Below are positions 1-5,865 of a stretch of DNA of 11,565 nucleotides, in pieces (position 1 is the first letter of the stretch; the number at the start of each line of letters is the position of its first letter). This stretch comes from an uncultured Eubacterium sp. (lineage in GTDB: Bacteria > Bacillota > Clostridia > Lachnospirales > Lachnospiraceae): NCBI GenBank assembly GCA_947573465.1, contig CANPET010000033.1, forward strand, positions 1-11,565, read 5' to 3'. The position numbers were made by a program, and so were the translations under genes. The notes beneath the pieces are model-generated. The model was not told where the DNA came from and searched no databases. It was given only the letters and a program-made list of their open reading frames with translations.

Positions 1-22
1 AAAAAGCTGCTTGCAGATTTTT
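1..22 (+). terminator. Possible intrinsic terminator of an upstream gene
   Basis: Five A's (1-5) can pair with five T's (18-22), and CTG (7-9) with CAG (14-16), around a CTTG loop with one G/A mismatch. This has the shape of a short terminator hairpin ending in a T-run, which would close a gene to the left of the window. The stem is weak and the left edge is cut, so this is tentative. Bases 23-89 show nothing else I can support. Confidence 0.35.
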
Positions 23-89
23 GGACATTTATGTTTTATATCGCATGGCTGAACTGTTACATAATGTTAATATTTCTTTATAAGGGAAC

Positions 90-118
90 TTGCATTGACA
101 TGGTTATTACTGTATACT
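90..118 (+). promoter_or_regulatory. Promoter of the Nudix gene
   Basis: A -35-like TTGCAT (90-95) and a -10 TATACT (113-118) are spaced by 17 bases. The start would fall near 125, giving a leader of about 40 bases before the ATG at 164. A better-looking TTGACA sits at 95-100, but its spacing to the same -10 is only 12 bases, so I prefer the first pairing. Confidence 0.5.
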
Positions 119-163
119 AAAAGTAATTATGATTAACACACTTGAGAAGCAGGAGGATTCGCT

Positions 164-594
164 ATGGATAAAGCGGTCAGTTGTGGCGGTGTGGTTATAT
201 TTCGAGGCAAGATTTTACTATTATACAAAAATTTTCGTAATAGGTATGAAGATGGGTTTTACCCAAAGGTACTATTGAAAAGGGAGAAACCTATCAGGAA
301 ACTGCATTAAGAGAAGTGAAAGAAGAGACAGGAGTTAATGCTAGAATTAATGAGTATGTGGGAAAAAGCGAGTATTCTTTTAGTATTCCAGGAGATGTTG
401 TCGAAAAAGAAGTTCATTGGTTTTTAATGGCTTCTGATAGTTATTACAGTAGACCACAGCGCGAAGAATATTTTTATCATTCGGGGTATTACAAATACAT
501 TGAGGCATATCATTTATTAAAGTTTCCAAATGAAAAAATGATTCTTGAAAAAGCTTATAACAAATATCTGGAACTTAATAAAAAGCATAAGTAA
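164..594 (+). pseudogene. Nudix (NUDIX) hydrolase, frameshifted
   Basis: A Nudix-family pyrophosphohydrolase, which would cleave nucleoside-diphosphate-linked substrates; the substrate cannot be told. The start is ATG 164 with AGGAGG at 151-156. The first frame reads MDKAVSCGGVVIFRGKILLL and on to about base 250, then meets a stop at the TAA near 308. The downstream frame, picked up at TGG 253, reads WVLPKGTIEKGETYQETALR and continues to the stop at 592-594. Together they hold a perfect Nudix box (G x5 E x7 R E V x E E x G V). One base is missing around 248-255. Restoring it gives about 143 residues, normal for small Nudix enzymes. No usable start lies in the second frame before the Nudix box; a GTG at 316 would lose half of the box. 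It is either a real pseudogene or a sequencing or assembly indel. Confidence 0.85.
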
Positions 595-612
595 AGATAA
601 AGAGTTATGATG

Positions 613-640
613 AAAAAGGCAGGAAGTTCCTGTCTTTTTT
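613..640 (+). terminator. Intrinsic terminator after the Nudix gene, just before queH
   Basis: A 12-bp stem pairs 613-624 with 628-639 (one G-T wobble) around a 3-base AGT loop. The core is GGCAGGA/TCCTGTC and the stem ends in T6 (635-640). It lies 18 bases after the Nudix stop and 11 bases before the queH ATG. It also lies inside the open N-terminal extension of the queH frame, which argues that this extension is not coding. Confidence 0.8.
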
Positions 641-651
641 GTAGAGGTAAT

Positions 652-1296
652 ATGAATAAAATAAATTATCAAAAAGAATTAGAAAAAATCATAGATTTAC
701 ATGAAAAAAGACAGGAAGTGCCAACATTATTATTACATGCATGTTGTGCTCCCTGTAGTAGTTATGTTTTGGAATATTTGTCAAAATATTTTAAAATAGA
801 TGTTTTATTTTATAATCCTAATATTGGGACAGAGGAAGAGTATCAGCACAGGGCTGATGAACTGATTCGGCTGGTATCGGAAATGAAATTTGAAAATCCG
901 GTTCATGCGATTGTTCAAAAGTATGAACCACAAGTATTTTATAAATATATTGAAGGGTTGGAACAATGCAGGGAAGGTGGAAACAGATGTTTTAAATGTT
1001 ATGAATTAAGACTTATAGAGGCGGCCACAATTGCTGCTGAGGGGAATTATGATTATTTTACGACAACCTTATCGATAAGCCCTTTAAAAAATGCCGATAA
1101 ATTAAACGAAATTGGAAGACGTTTAGAAGATAAATATGGAATAAAATATCTTTATTCTGATTTTAAGAAGAAAAATGGATATAAACGTTCTATTGAGTTA
1201 TCAAGAGAATATAAATTGTATCGACAGAATTTTTGTGGCTGTGTATTTTCTAAGAGAGAGAATTCGGGTGATAATGAATTGAAAGAAAATGAATAA
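652..1296 (+). CDS. queH: Epoxyqueuosine reductase QueH
   Basis: QueH (formerly DUF208) carries out the last step of queuosine synthesis in tRNA, reducing epoxyqueuosine to queuosine at position 34. It replaces the unrelated B12-dependent QueG in many anaerobes. The 214-residue product shows the family's cysteine set: C31-C32 and C35 in HACCAPCS, C106, C113 and C116 in EQCREGGNRCFKCYE, and C195 and C197 in FCGC, which fit iron-sulfur cluster and active-site roles. The PP-loop-like fold carries no transmembrane segment. I chose ATG 652 (AGAGG at 643-647, spacing 4) over the in-frame ATG at 607, because the 607 extension reads through a terminator hairpin and MNKINYQKELEK looks like a natural start. 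No strong promoter is seen after the terminator, so expression may come from read-through of the Nudix promoter. No other queuosine gene is in the window. Confidence 0.92.
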   Translation: MNKINYQKELEKIIDLHEKRQEVPTLLLHACCAPCSSYVLEYLSKYFKIDVLFYNPNIGTEEEYQHRADELIRLVSEMKFENPVHAIVQKYEPQVFYKYIEGLEQCREGGNRCFKCYELRLIEAATIAAEGNYDYFTTTLSISPLKNADKLNEIGRRLEDKYGIKYLYSDFKKKNGYKRSIELSREYKLYRQNFCGCVFSKRENSGDNELKENE

Positions 1297-1307
1297 TATG
1301 ATATATT
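1279..1307 (+). promoter_or_regulatory. Candidate promoter of the zinc-ribbon protein gene
   Basis: TTGAAA (1279-1284) and TATATT (1302-1307) are spaced by 17 bases. The -35 box lies in the last codons of queH. The start would be near 1314, just before the inverted repeat at 1318-1347, giving a leader of about 108 bases. In an A/T-rich region a chance match is possible. Confidence 0.4.
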
Positions 1308-1317
1308 CAATTCAGTA

Positions 1318-1347
1318 AATGTTATTTTTTTAACGTGAAATAACATT
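1318..1347. repeat. 10-bp perfect inverted repeat in the queH / zinc-ribbon intergenic region
   Basis: AATGTTATTT (1318-1327) and AAATAACATT (1338-1347) are perfect inverted arms around a 10-base loop. A T5 run follows only after AAAAG (1353-1357), so it would be a weak or delayed terminator for queH. It could equally be a 5' stem-loop on the next transcript or a protein-binding site. Confidence 0.5.
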
Positions 1348-1376
1348 AAAAGTTTTTGACTGTGGATTTGTACTTC

Positions 1377-1385
1377 AAAGGAGGT
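1377..1385 (+). promoter_or_regulatory. Perfect Shine-Dalgarno without a start codon
   Basis: AAAGGAGGT is a full match to the 16S rRNA anti-Shine-Dalgarno. The next possible start is a TTG at 1399, 13 bases away and too far, and no ATG, GTG or TTG lies at 5-10 bases. The Shine-Dalgarno actually used by the next gene, AGGAGG, lies 30 bases further on at 1409-1414. It may be a ribosome standby site or a relic of a lost reading frame. Confidence 0.45.
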
Positions 1386-1421
1386 ACAGACACTTCTATT
1401 GAAATATTAGGAGGCAAGAAT

Positions 1422-2822
1422 ATGGTATGTCCAAATTGTGGCTGTGAGTGTGATGAAAATTCAATGTTTTGTACAAAGTGTGGTACAAAAATTAATGCTT
1501 TTGAAAATGATATTGCACCTACACCAATTGAAAAAACAAATGAGGATACTTTTACAGGAATCACGATTGAATCAGGAAAAGAAGAAACTGATGAAGTTGA
1601 TAGAGAAGAGTTAAAAGAAGACGTAAAAGAGACGGAAAACACATTTGATGAAGACATAGATGACTTTGAGGATGCTTACATTCCATCATCAAAGCATAAG
1701 TATAAAAGCGTGGATCAGTCCTATAAAGATAATGCAACTTCATATAATAAAAAAAAGCTGACGAAAAAAAACTTTTTTATAATTGCAGGGATTACAATCG
1801 CATTAATTGTTGTTGCTATTATATCCACGCTGTTCATTAAGAAAAGTGTTATGACAGAAAAGTTTGACAGATATTATTCTAGTGGAGAAAAATATTTTCA
1901 GGAAAAAAATTATGAGTACGCAAAGTCTCAGTTTATACTCGCGTCGGAAAATGCTTTTACAAAAGAGCAGAAAATAAAAGCCTATGAAAAAGTATATGAA
2001 GTAGATGGAATGCTGGGAAACTATGAGCAGGAACAAATACATTATTTAGAGCTTTTAATTGATGTGGATGAAGAAAATGTTGATTATTATAAAGAATTGA
2101 TTGTTTTATACCAAAATAATGATATGAATTCTGAAATTAACACTTTGATTGCAAATGCGCCAAAGAGTATTCAGTCAGAACTGAAAGCTTTTGGAGGAAC
2201 GATACCTGCTGCCAGTGTGAAAGAAGGGACTTATGATAAGCCAATTGAAGTGAAATTAAGTGCAAGTGATGATGTAAAAATATATTATACATTAGATGGC
2301 ACAAATCCTATAGACAGTGTTTCAAAAAAGGAATATAAAGAGCCGATTAATCTGGCAACAGAGGGAACATATACCCTTAGAGCATATTCAGAGGATAAAA
2401 ACAAAAAAAATAGTAAAGATAGTACTTTTAAATATGTATTGCAGTTTAAAAAAGTAGATGCTCCTTCTGTGGAACCAAAGAGCGGTGAATATGAATCGGA
2501 AGAAAAAATTGTTGTAACAGCACCAGCCGGATGTAAGATTTATTACACAAAAGATGGATCTGTACCGACAGCAAAGGATAAACTATATACAAAACCTATA
2601 GAGATGCCAAAAGAAAATTGTCTGTTTTATTTTGTGGCAATTAACGAGGAAGGAATCAGCAGTCAGGTAGTAACAAGAGCATATAATTATGCACCAAATA
2701 AGATTTCTTATGATCAGGCTGTAAATAAATTGACGGATTATCTGGTATCGTCCGGTGAGTTTGAAAATGATTTTGGTGAGTTTGAAAATGGAGATGTAAG
2801 TTCTTTTGAATATAAGGAATAA
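1422..2822 (+). CDS. Zinc-ribbon membrane protein with two chitobiase C-terminal-like domains (3' end frameshifted)
   Basis: Function unknown. The 466-residue product as read starts with a zinc ribbon (C3-x2-C6, C17-x2-C20, then GTKI). An acidic low-complexity linker (about 25-85), a Lys/Asn-rich stretch and one transmembrane helix (118-139) follow. Next come a helical, TPR-like region (about 146-250) and two beta-sandwich repeats of the chitobiase/beta-hexosaminidase C-terminal type (about 267-342 and 347-425), each with the signature IYYTxDGxxP. The topology is probably zinc ribbon inside, repeats outside. Start: ATG 1422 with AGGAGG at 1409-1414, spacing 7; the in-frame TTG at 1356 has no ribosome-binding site. 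The TAA at 2820 looks premature: from about 2816 another frame continues the protein to 2911. No catalytic domain is seen, so a carbohydrate- or envelope-binding or sensing role is only a guess. Confidence 0.82.
   Translation: MVCPNCGCECDENSMFCTKCGTKINAFENDIAPTPIEKTNEDTFTGITIESGKEETDEVDREELKEDVKETENTFDEDIDDFEDAYIPSSKHKYKSVDQSYKDNATSYNKKKLTKKNFFIIAGITIALIVVAIISTLFIKKSVMTEKFDRYYSSGEKYFQEKNYEYAKSQFILASENAFTKEQKIKAYEKVYEVDGMLGNYEQEQIHYLELLIDVDEENVDYYKELIVLYQNNDMNSEINTLIANAPKSIQSELKAFGGTIPAASVKEGTYDKPIEVKLSASDDVKIYYTLDGTNPIDSVSKKEYKEPINLATEGTYTLRAYSEDKNKKNSKDSTFKYVLQFKKVDAPSVEPKSGEYESEEKIVVTAPAGCKIYYTKDGSVPTAKDKLYTKPIEMPKENCLFYFVAINEEGISSQVVTRAYNYAPNKISYDQAVNKLTDYLVSSGEFENDFGEFENGDVSSFEYKE
2754..2795 (+). 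repeat. In-frame 21-bp tandem duplication
   Basis: GGTGAGTTTGAAAATG occurs at 2754-2769 and again at 2775-2790, a period of 21 bases. It encodes GEFENDF followed by GEFENGD near the C-terminus of the zinc-ribbon protein. The unit keeps the reading frame, and lies about 25 bases before the proposed frameshift. Confidence 0.8.
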
Positions 2823-2911
2823 GTGTATCAGGGAAGACATATGCAATTTCTTGTGAATCTGGAAATGTACATGGGGTGAGTAAGAATGGAAACTCTTATG
2901 AACTGAATTAA
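2816..2911 (+). pseudogene. Out-of-frame 3' end of the zinc-ribbon protein gene
   Basis: The frame starting at 2816 reads GISVSGKTYAISCESGNVHG and then VSKNGNSYELN, ending at TAA 2909-2911. It joins naturally to the main frame's ...SSFEYK if one base is added near 2814-2818 (for example G in AAGGAA). The restored end lies 13 bases before the bidirectional terminator, as expected for a true gene end. The tail has the small beta-strand look of the C-terminal part of this family, so the stop at 2820 is likely a result of the indel. Confidence 0.65.
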
Positions 2912-2924
2912 ATAAAATGATATA

Positions 2925-2958
2925 AAAAAAGAATGTAATGAAAGTTACATTCTTTTTT
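2925..2958. terminator. Bidirectional intrinsic terminator between the zinc-ribbon gene and tRNA-Leu
   Basis: A6 plus GAATGTAA (2925-2938) pairs with TTACATTC plus T6 (2945-2958) around a 6-base loop. The A-run on one side and T-run on the other allow it to work on both strands: for the + strand gene ending at 2911 and for the - strand tRNA ending at 2961. Confidence 0.88.
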
Positions 2959-2960
2959 AA

Positions 2961-3042
2961 TGCGGATGGCGGGACTTGAACCCGCACGCTTTGTGGGCGG
3001 CAGATTTTGAGTCTGCTGCGTCTGCCATTCCGCCACATCCGC
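2961..3042 (-). tRNA. tRNA-Leu (anticodon CAA)
   Basis: On the - strand an 82-base class II cloverleaf folds. The acceptor stem is GCGGATG/CATCCGC with discriminator A. The D arm lies between GCG and CGC. The anticodon stem is GCAGA/TCTGC around the loop CTCAAAA, giving anticodon CAA, which reads UUG leucine codons. A long variable arm (CGC/GCG stem) and the T arm GCGGG-TTCAAGT-CCCGC complete it. CCA is not encoded, so it must be added after transcription. It has its own promoter upstream (3054-3082) and a terminator right after it. It is a single tRNA, not part of a cluster within the window. Confidence 0.97.
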
Positions 3043-3053
3043 AAGCAATAAAG

Positions 3054-3082
3054 ATACTATCACGTTGTACAGAAAATGTCAA
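3054..3082 (-). promoter_or_regulatory. Promoter of tRNA-Leu
   Basis: On the - strand, TTGACA (3082-3077) and TAGTAT (3059-3054) are spaced by exactly 17 bases. The start would fall near 3047, a few bases before the mature 5' end at 3042. A near-consensus promoter is usual for a stable RNA gene. Confidence 0.82.
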
Positions 3083-3150
3083 GAACAAAGTGTTGCAAGT
3101 GAATTATTTGTTGCATAGGGAATGCAGGGAAATCTTCTGTATAATAAAAG

Positions 3151-3178
3151 TTGACATTATACCCCGTGGGGGTATACA
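3151..3178 (+). promoter_or_regulatory. Promoter of the csoR-copA operon
   Basis: A consensus -35 TTGACA (3151-3156) and a -10 TATACA (3173-3178) are spaced by 16 bases. The start would be near 3185, leaving a leader of about 15 bases. The whole spacer and the -10 are covered by the CsoR-type operator, so repressor binding should block RNA polymerase. Confidence 0.8.
3158..3176. promoter_or_regulatory. CsoR operator
   Basis: TATACCCC (3158-3165) and GGGGTATA (3169-3176) are perfect inverted arms around GTG. This C-run/G-run palindrome bounded by TA is the known operator type of CsoR copper repressors. It lies between the -35 and -10 boxes of the promoter of csoR itself, which predicts autoregulation and release by Cu(I). 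Confidence 0.88.
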
Positions 3179-3199
3179 CTATGTTTTAGGAGGTGTTTT

Positions 3200-3499
3200 A
3201 TGAATAATAATTGTAAGAATCACAAAACTAAAAAAAGAGAAGAGAAAGAATATAAAGATTTAATTAATCGGTTAAATCGGATAGAAGGACAGGTACGTGG
3301 CGTAAAAAAAATGGTAGAGGAAGATGTATATTGTCCTGATATATTGATACAGGTATCAGCAATAAATTCGGCATTAAATAGTTTTAGTAAAGTTTTGTTA
3401 GATAATCATATAAATACATGTGTTGTAGAAAATATTCAAAAAGGAAATATGGAAGTGATTGAAGAACTAACAGCGACATTAAAGAAAATAATGAAATAG
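3200..3499 (+). CDS. csoR: Copper-sensing transcriptional repressor CsoR
   Basis: A cytoplasmic all-helical repressor of the CsoR/RcnR family (DUF156) that binds operator DNA without copper and leaves when Cu(I) binds. The product has 99 residues. RLNRIEGQVRGVKKMVEED (24-42) is the family signature on the first long helix. The Cu(I) ligands are all present with CsoR spacing: C45 (in YCPDIL), H70 and C74 (in NHINTC), which favours copper over the nickel/cobalt RcnR branch. The N-terminus (NNNCKNHKTKKREEKE) is a polar extension with a further C5 and H8. Start: ATG 3200 after AGGAGGT at 3188-3194. The gene sits 12 bases before copA, so the two form one operon under the operator at 3158-3176. Confidence 0.95.
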   Translation: MNNNCKNHKTKKREEKEYKDLINRLNRIEGQVRGVKKMVEEDVYCPDILIQVSAINSALNSFSKVLLDNHINTCVVENIQKGNMEVIEELTATLKKIMK

Positions 3500-3511
3500 T
3501 AAGGAGTTAAT

Positions 3512-5737
3512 ATGGATTTTAATATAAAAGGAATGAGCTGCGCTGCCTGCAGTGCACGGGTTGAAAAGGCAGTGAAAGAATTACAAGGGGCAGATGTTGT
3601 CAGTGTGAATCTGTTGACAAACTCTATGCATGTGGAAGGTGCAGCAACAGAAAAAGAGATTATAGATGCTGTTGTAAAAGCAGGGTATGGAGCAAAAGTA
3701 AAAAAAGAAAGTAATGTAGAGAATAGTGGAGATGATGAGATAAAACAGATGAAAAAAAGACTGATTTTTTCTATTATTTTACTTGTGCCATTAATGTATC
3801 TTTCTATGGGACATATGATGTGGGAATGGTGGCTTCCGGAGTTTATCAATCATAATCATATTTTACAGGGTATCATACAAATGATTATTACACTGACTAT
3901 TTTAATAATTAATAAGAAATTCTTTGTAAGTGGAGCAAAGGGTGTGATAAATAATGCACCGAATATGGATACTCTGGTTGCGTTAGGAGCAGGTGCTTCT
4001 TTTATTTATAGTACGGTTATACTGGTTATTATGGTGATAAATCATACAAACGAAATGCAGGATTTTTATTTTGAATCAGCTGCAATGATTGTTTCTTTGA
4101 TAACAGTAGGAAAGACGTTAGAAGTATATTCTAAAGGAAAGACAACAAGTGCGTTGAATGGATTAATGAAGCTGACACCGTCCAAAGCCAGAATTTTAGA
4201 AAAGGATGAGCGGGGAAATGAGGTAGAAAAAGAAATTTCCTTATCAGATTTAAAAATAGGCATGTACTTTGTTGTAAAACCAGGTGAGAATATTCCGGCA
4301 GATGGTGTTGTAATGAGAGGAGAGAGTGCAGTGGATGAGTCTTCTCTTACAGGAGAGAGCATTCCGGTAGATAAGACAGAGGGAGCGAAAGTATCATCCG
4401 GGACAATGAACCAGTCAGGTGTTTTAGTTTGTAAAGCGACAAGAGTTGGAAATGATACAACTTTAGCGCAAATTATTAAATTGGTCAGTGATGCCTCTGG
4501 CTCCAAAGCACCTATTGCAAAAGCTGCCGATAAAGTGGCAGGGATTTTTGTTCCGGTTGTTTTGTGTATTGCAGTTTTTACATTTATTATATGGGTACTT
4601 GTGGGTGCTGATTTAGGAATGGCTCTGATTTATGCAGTTTCTGTTCTGGTAATTAGCTGTCCGTGTGCATTAGGTCTTGCAACACCAGTAGCAATTATGG
4701 TTGGGAATGGTATTGGTGCAAAGAATGGCATTTTATTTAAAAATGCTACAGCTCTTGAAAATGCAGGAAAAGCAAAAAATATTATTTTAGATAAAACCGG
4801 AACGATTACCACAGGAAAGCCGGAAGTTACGGATGTGATTGCGACAGGTGATTGTAATGAGGAAAGATTATTAGAATTGGCATATAGTTTGGAAAATAAC
4901 AGCGAACATCCTTTGGCAAAAGCAATCGTTTCTTATTGTAGAGAAAGAAGTGTAAAAAAACAGGAAATATCCGGATTTTTATCTAAAACAGGAAATGGAT
5001 TATATGGAAAAATAAATGATAATGTGCTTGTAGCAGGAAATATTGAGTATATTCAAGAGTTTTGTAAAGTGGAAGAACAATACAAGAATACAGCGAATAA
5101 ACTTTCCAATGAAGGAAAAACACCAATGTACTTTGCGTATGAAGGAAAGTTATGTGGAATTATAGCTGTTTCTGATGCATTAAAATCAGATAGTGCTTTG
5201 GCAATACAAATTTTAAAAGACATGGGAATTCATGTCACAATGCTTACGGGAGATAATAAAACAACTGCGAAAGCCATTGCTGATAAAGTTGGAATAGAAA
5301 ATGTTGTAGCTGGCGTATTACCGGATATTAAAGAGAAAGTAGTAAAAGAACAGGCTTTAAATGGAACGACGATTATGGTAGGAGATGGAATTAATGATGC
5401 ACCGGCATTGACCAGAGCAGATGTAGGAATAGCTATTGGAGCAGGGACGGACATTGCCATTGATGCTGCCGATATTGTATTGGTAAAGAATAATCTTTCA
5501 GATGTTTCCAAAGCGGTGAAATTAAGTAAGATGGTTCTTCGGAATATTCATGAAAATTTATTTTGGGCATTTATCTATAATATTATTGGCATTCCACTGG
5601 CAGCGGGAGTGTGGTATCCGTTGTTTGGCATCCGGTTAAGTCCAATGTTTGGGGCGTTTGCAATGAGCTTGTCTAGTTTTTGTGTTGTTATGAACGCCTT
5701 ACGATTGAATATGAAAAAGATAAAAGATAAAAAATAA
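3512..5737 (+). CDS. copA: Copper-exporting P1B-type ATPase CopA
   Basis: An inner-membrane pump that uses ATP to move Cu(+) out of the cytoplasm. The 741 residues begin with one heavy-metal-associated domain carrying the Cu site GMSCAAC (C10, C13). Eight membrane helices lie at about 84-99, 118-135, 152-176, 187-205, 340-362, 372-395, 680-702 and 706-728. Actuator TGES is at 280-283, and the transmembrane metal site is C383-P-C385, Y689-N690 and M718-x-x-S-S722, the P1B-1 (Cu+) set. Phosphorylation is at D427 (DKTGT), the nucleotide site has SEHP (H466), and the hinge is GDGIND (624-629). A Met/His-rich outer loop (MGHMMWEWW, NHNH) follows helix 1. It is complete; many relatives carry two N-terminal metal domains. 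Start: ATG 3512 with AAGGAG at 3501-3506. It follows csoR by 12 bases and no copZ chaperone gene is between or after them. Confidence 0.96.
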   Translation: MDFNIKGMSCAACSARVEKAVKELQGADVVSVNLLTNSMHVEGAATEKEIIDAVVKAGYGAKVKKESNVENSGDDEIKQMKKRLIFSIILLVPLMYLSMGHMMWEWWLPEFINHNHILQGIIQMIITLTILIINKKFFVSGAKGVINNAPNMDTLVALGAGASFIYSTVILVIMVINHTNEMQDFYFESAAMIVSLITVGKTLEVYSKGKTTSALNGLMKLTPSKARILEKDERGNEVEKEISLSDLKIGMYFVVKPGENIPADGVVMRGESAVDESSLTGESIPVDKTEGAKVSSGTMNQSGVLVCKATRVGNDTTLAQIIKLVSDASGSKAPIAKAADKVAGIFVPVVLCIAVFTFIIWVLVGADLGMALIYAVSVLVISCPCALGLATPVAIMVGNGIGAKNGILFKNATALENAGKAKNIILDKTGTITTGKPEVTDVIATGDCNEERLLELAYSLENNSEHPLAKAIVSYCRERSVKKQEISGFLSKTGNGLYGKINDNVLVAGNIEYIQEFCKVEEQYKNTANKLSNEGKTPMYFAYEGKLCGIIAVSDALKSDSALAIQILKDMGIHVTMLTGDNKTTAKAIADKVGIENVVAGVLPDIKEKVVKEQALNGTTIMVGDGINDAPALTRADVGIAIGAGTDIAIDAADIVLVKNNLSDVSKAVKLSKMVLRNIHENLFWAFIYNIIGIPLAAGVWYPLFGIRLSPMFGAFAMSLSSFCVVMNALRLNMKKIKDKK

Positions 5738-5744
5738 AAACTAA

Positions 5745-5773
5745 TTGTAACTGTTTCTGATAAAATGTATAAT
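5745..5773 (+). promoter_or_regulatory. Promoter of the zinc-finger gene-polA-coaE operon
   Basis: TTGTAA (5745-5750) and a consensus TATAAT (5768-5773) are spaced by 17 bases, with the start near 5780 and a leader of about 85 bases. A second, weaker pair, TTGGAT (5781-5786) and TATAAA (5804-5809), also spaced by 17, could be a tandem promoter. The first begins only 7 bases after the copA stop. Confidence 0.7.
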
Positions 5774-5806
5774 AAAGTAATTGGATAAAAGTGTAAGAAA
5801 TATTAT

Positions 5807-5828
5807 AAATTACATGTGTAAGTTTTTT
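5807..5828 (+). terminator. Weak hairpin with T6 in the leader before the zinc-finger gene
   Basis: TTAC (5810-5813) pairs with GTAA (5818-5821) around ATGT, followed by G and T6 (5823-5828); AAA (5807-5809) can add A-T pairs. It may be a weak terminator for copA read-through or a leader structure. The stem is only 4-5 bp, so this is uncertain. Confidence 0.25.
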
Positions 5829-5865
5829 ATATCAACTTTCTTGCTTTTGTTTTAGGAGACAGGTT

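Noticed and set aside
1..120. Open frame from the left edge to TAA 120, hydrophobic (…MFYIAWLNCYIMLIFLYKG…)
   Set aside because: It overlaps a probable terminator and the Nudix promoter, its only internal ATG (31) has no ribosome-binding site, and the sequence matches nothing I recognise; most likely chance.
250..256. Programmed -1 frameshift in the Nudix gene
   Set aside because: No slippery heptamer (X XXY YYZ) or downstream pseudoknot is visible; a simple indel explains it.
607..651. N-terminal extension of queH from ATG 607
   Set aside because: It runs through the terminator hairpin 613-640 and its residues (MMKKAGSSCLFCRGN) do not fit the family start; ATG 652 is better.
595..660. preQ1 riboswitch before queH
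   Set aside because: The region lacks the C-rich stem-loop and A-rich tail of preQ1 riboswitches; the only structure is a terminator hairpin.
1356..1421. Upstream TTG start for the zinc-ribbon protein
   Set aside because: There is no ribosome-binding site before 1356, while ATG 1422 has AGGAGG at 7 bases and begins right at the zinc ribbon.
2583..3044. Reading frame of 153 codons on the - strand
   Set aside because: It lies antisense to the zinc-ribbon gene and across the tRNA and terminator, so it is not coding.
3111..3145. Second promoter before csoR: TATAAT at 3140-3145 with TTGCAT at 3111
   Set aside because: The spacing is 23 bases and nothing -35-like sits at the right distance; TTGACA-16-TATACA at 3151-3178 with the operator is far better.
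2976..3203. Reading frame of 75 codons on the + strand across the tRNA
   Set aside because: It is antisense to tRNA-Leu and overlaps the csoR promoter and operator, with no ribosome-binding site.
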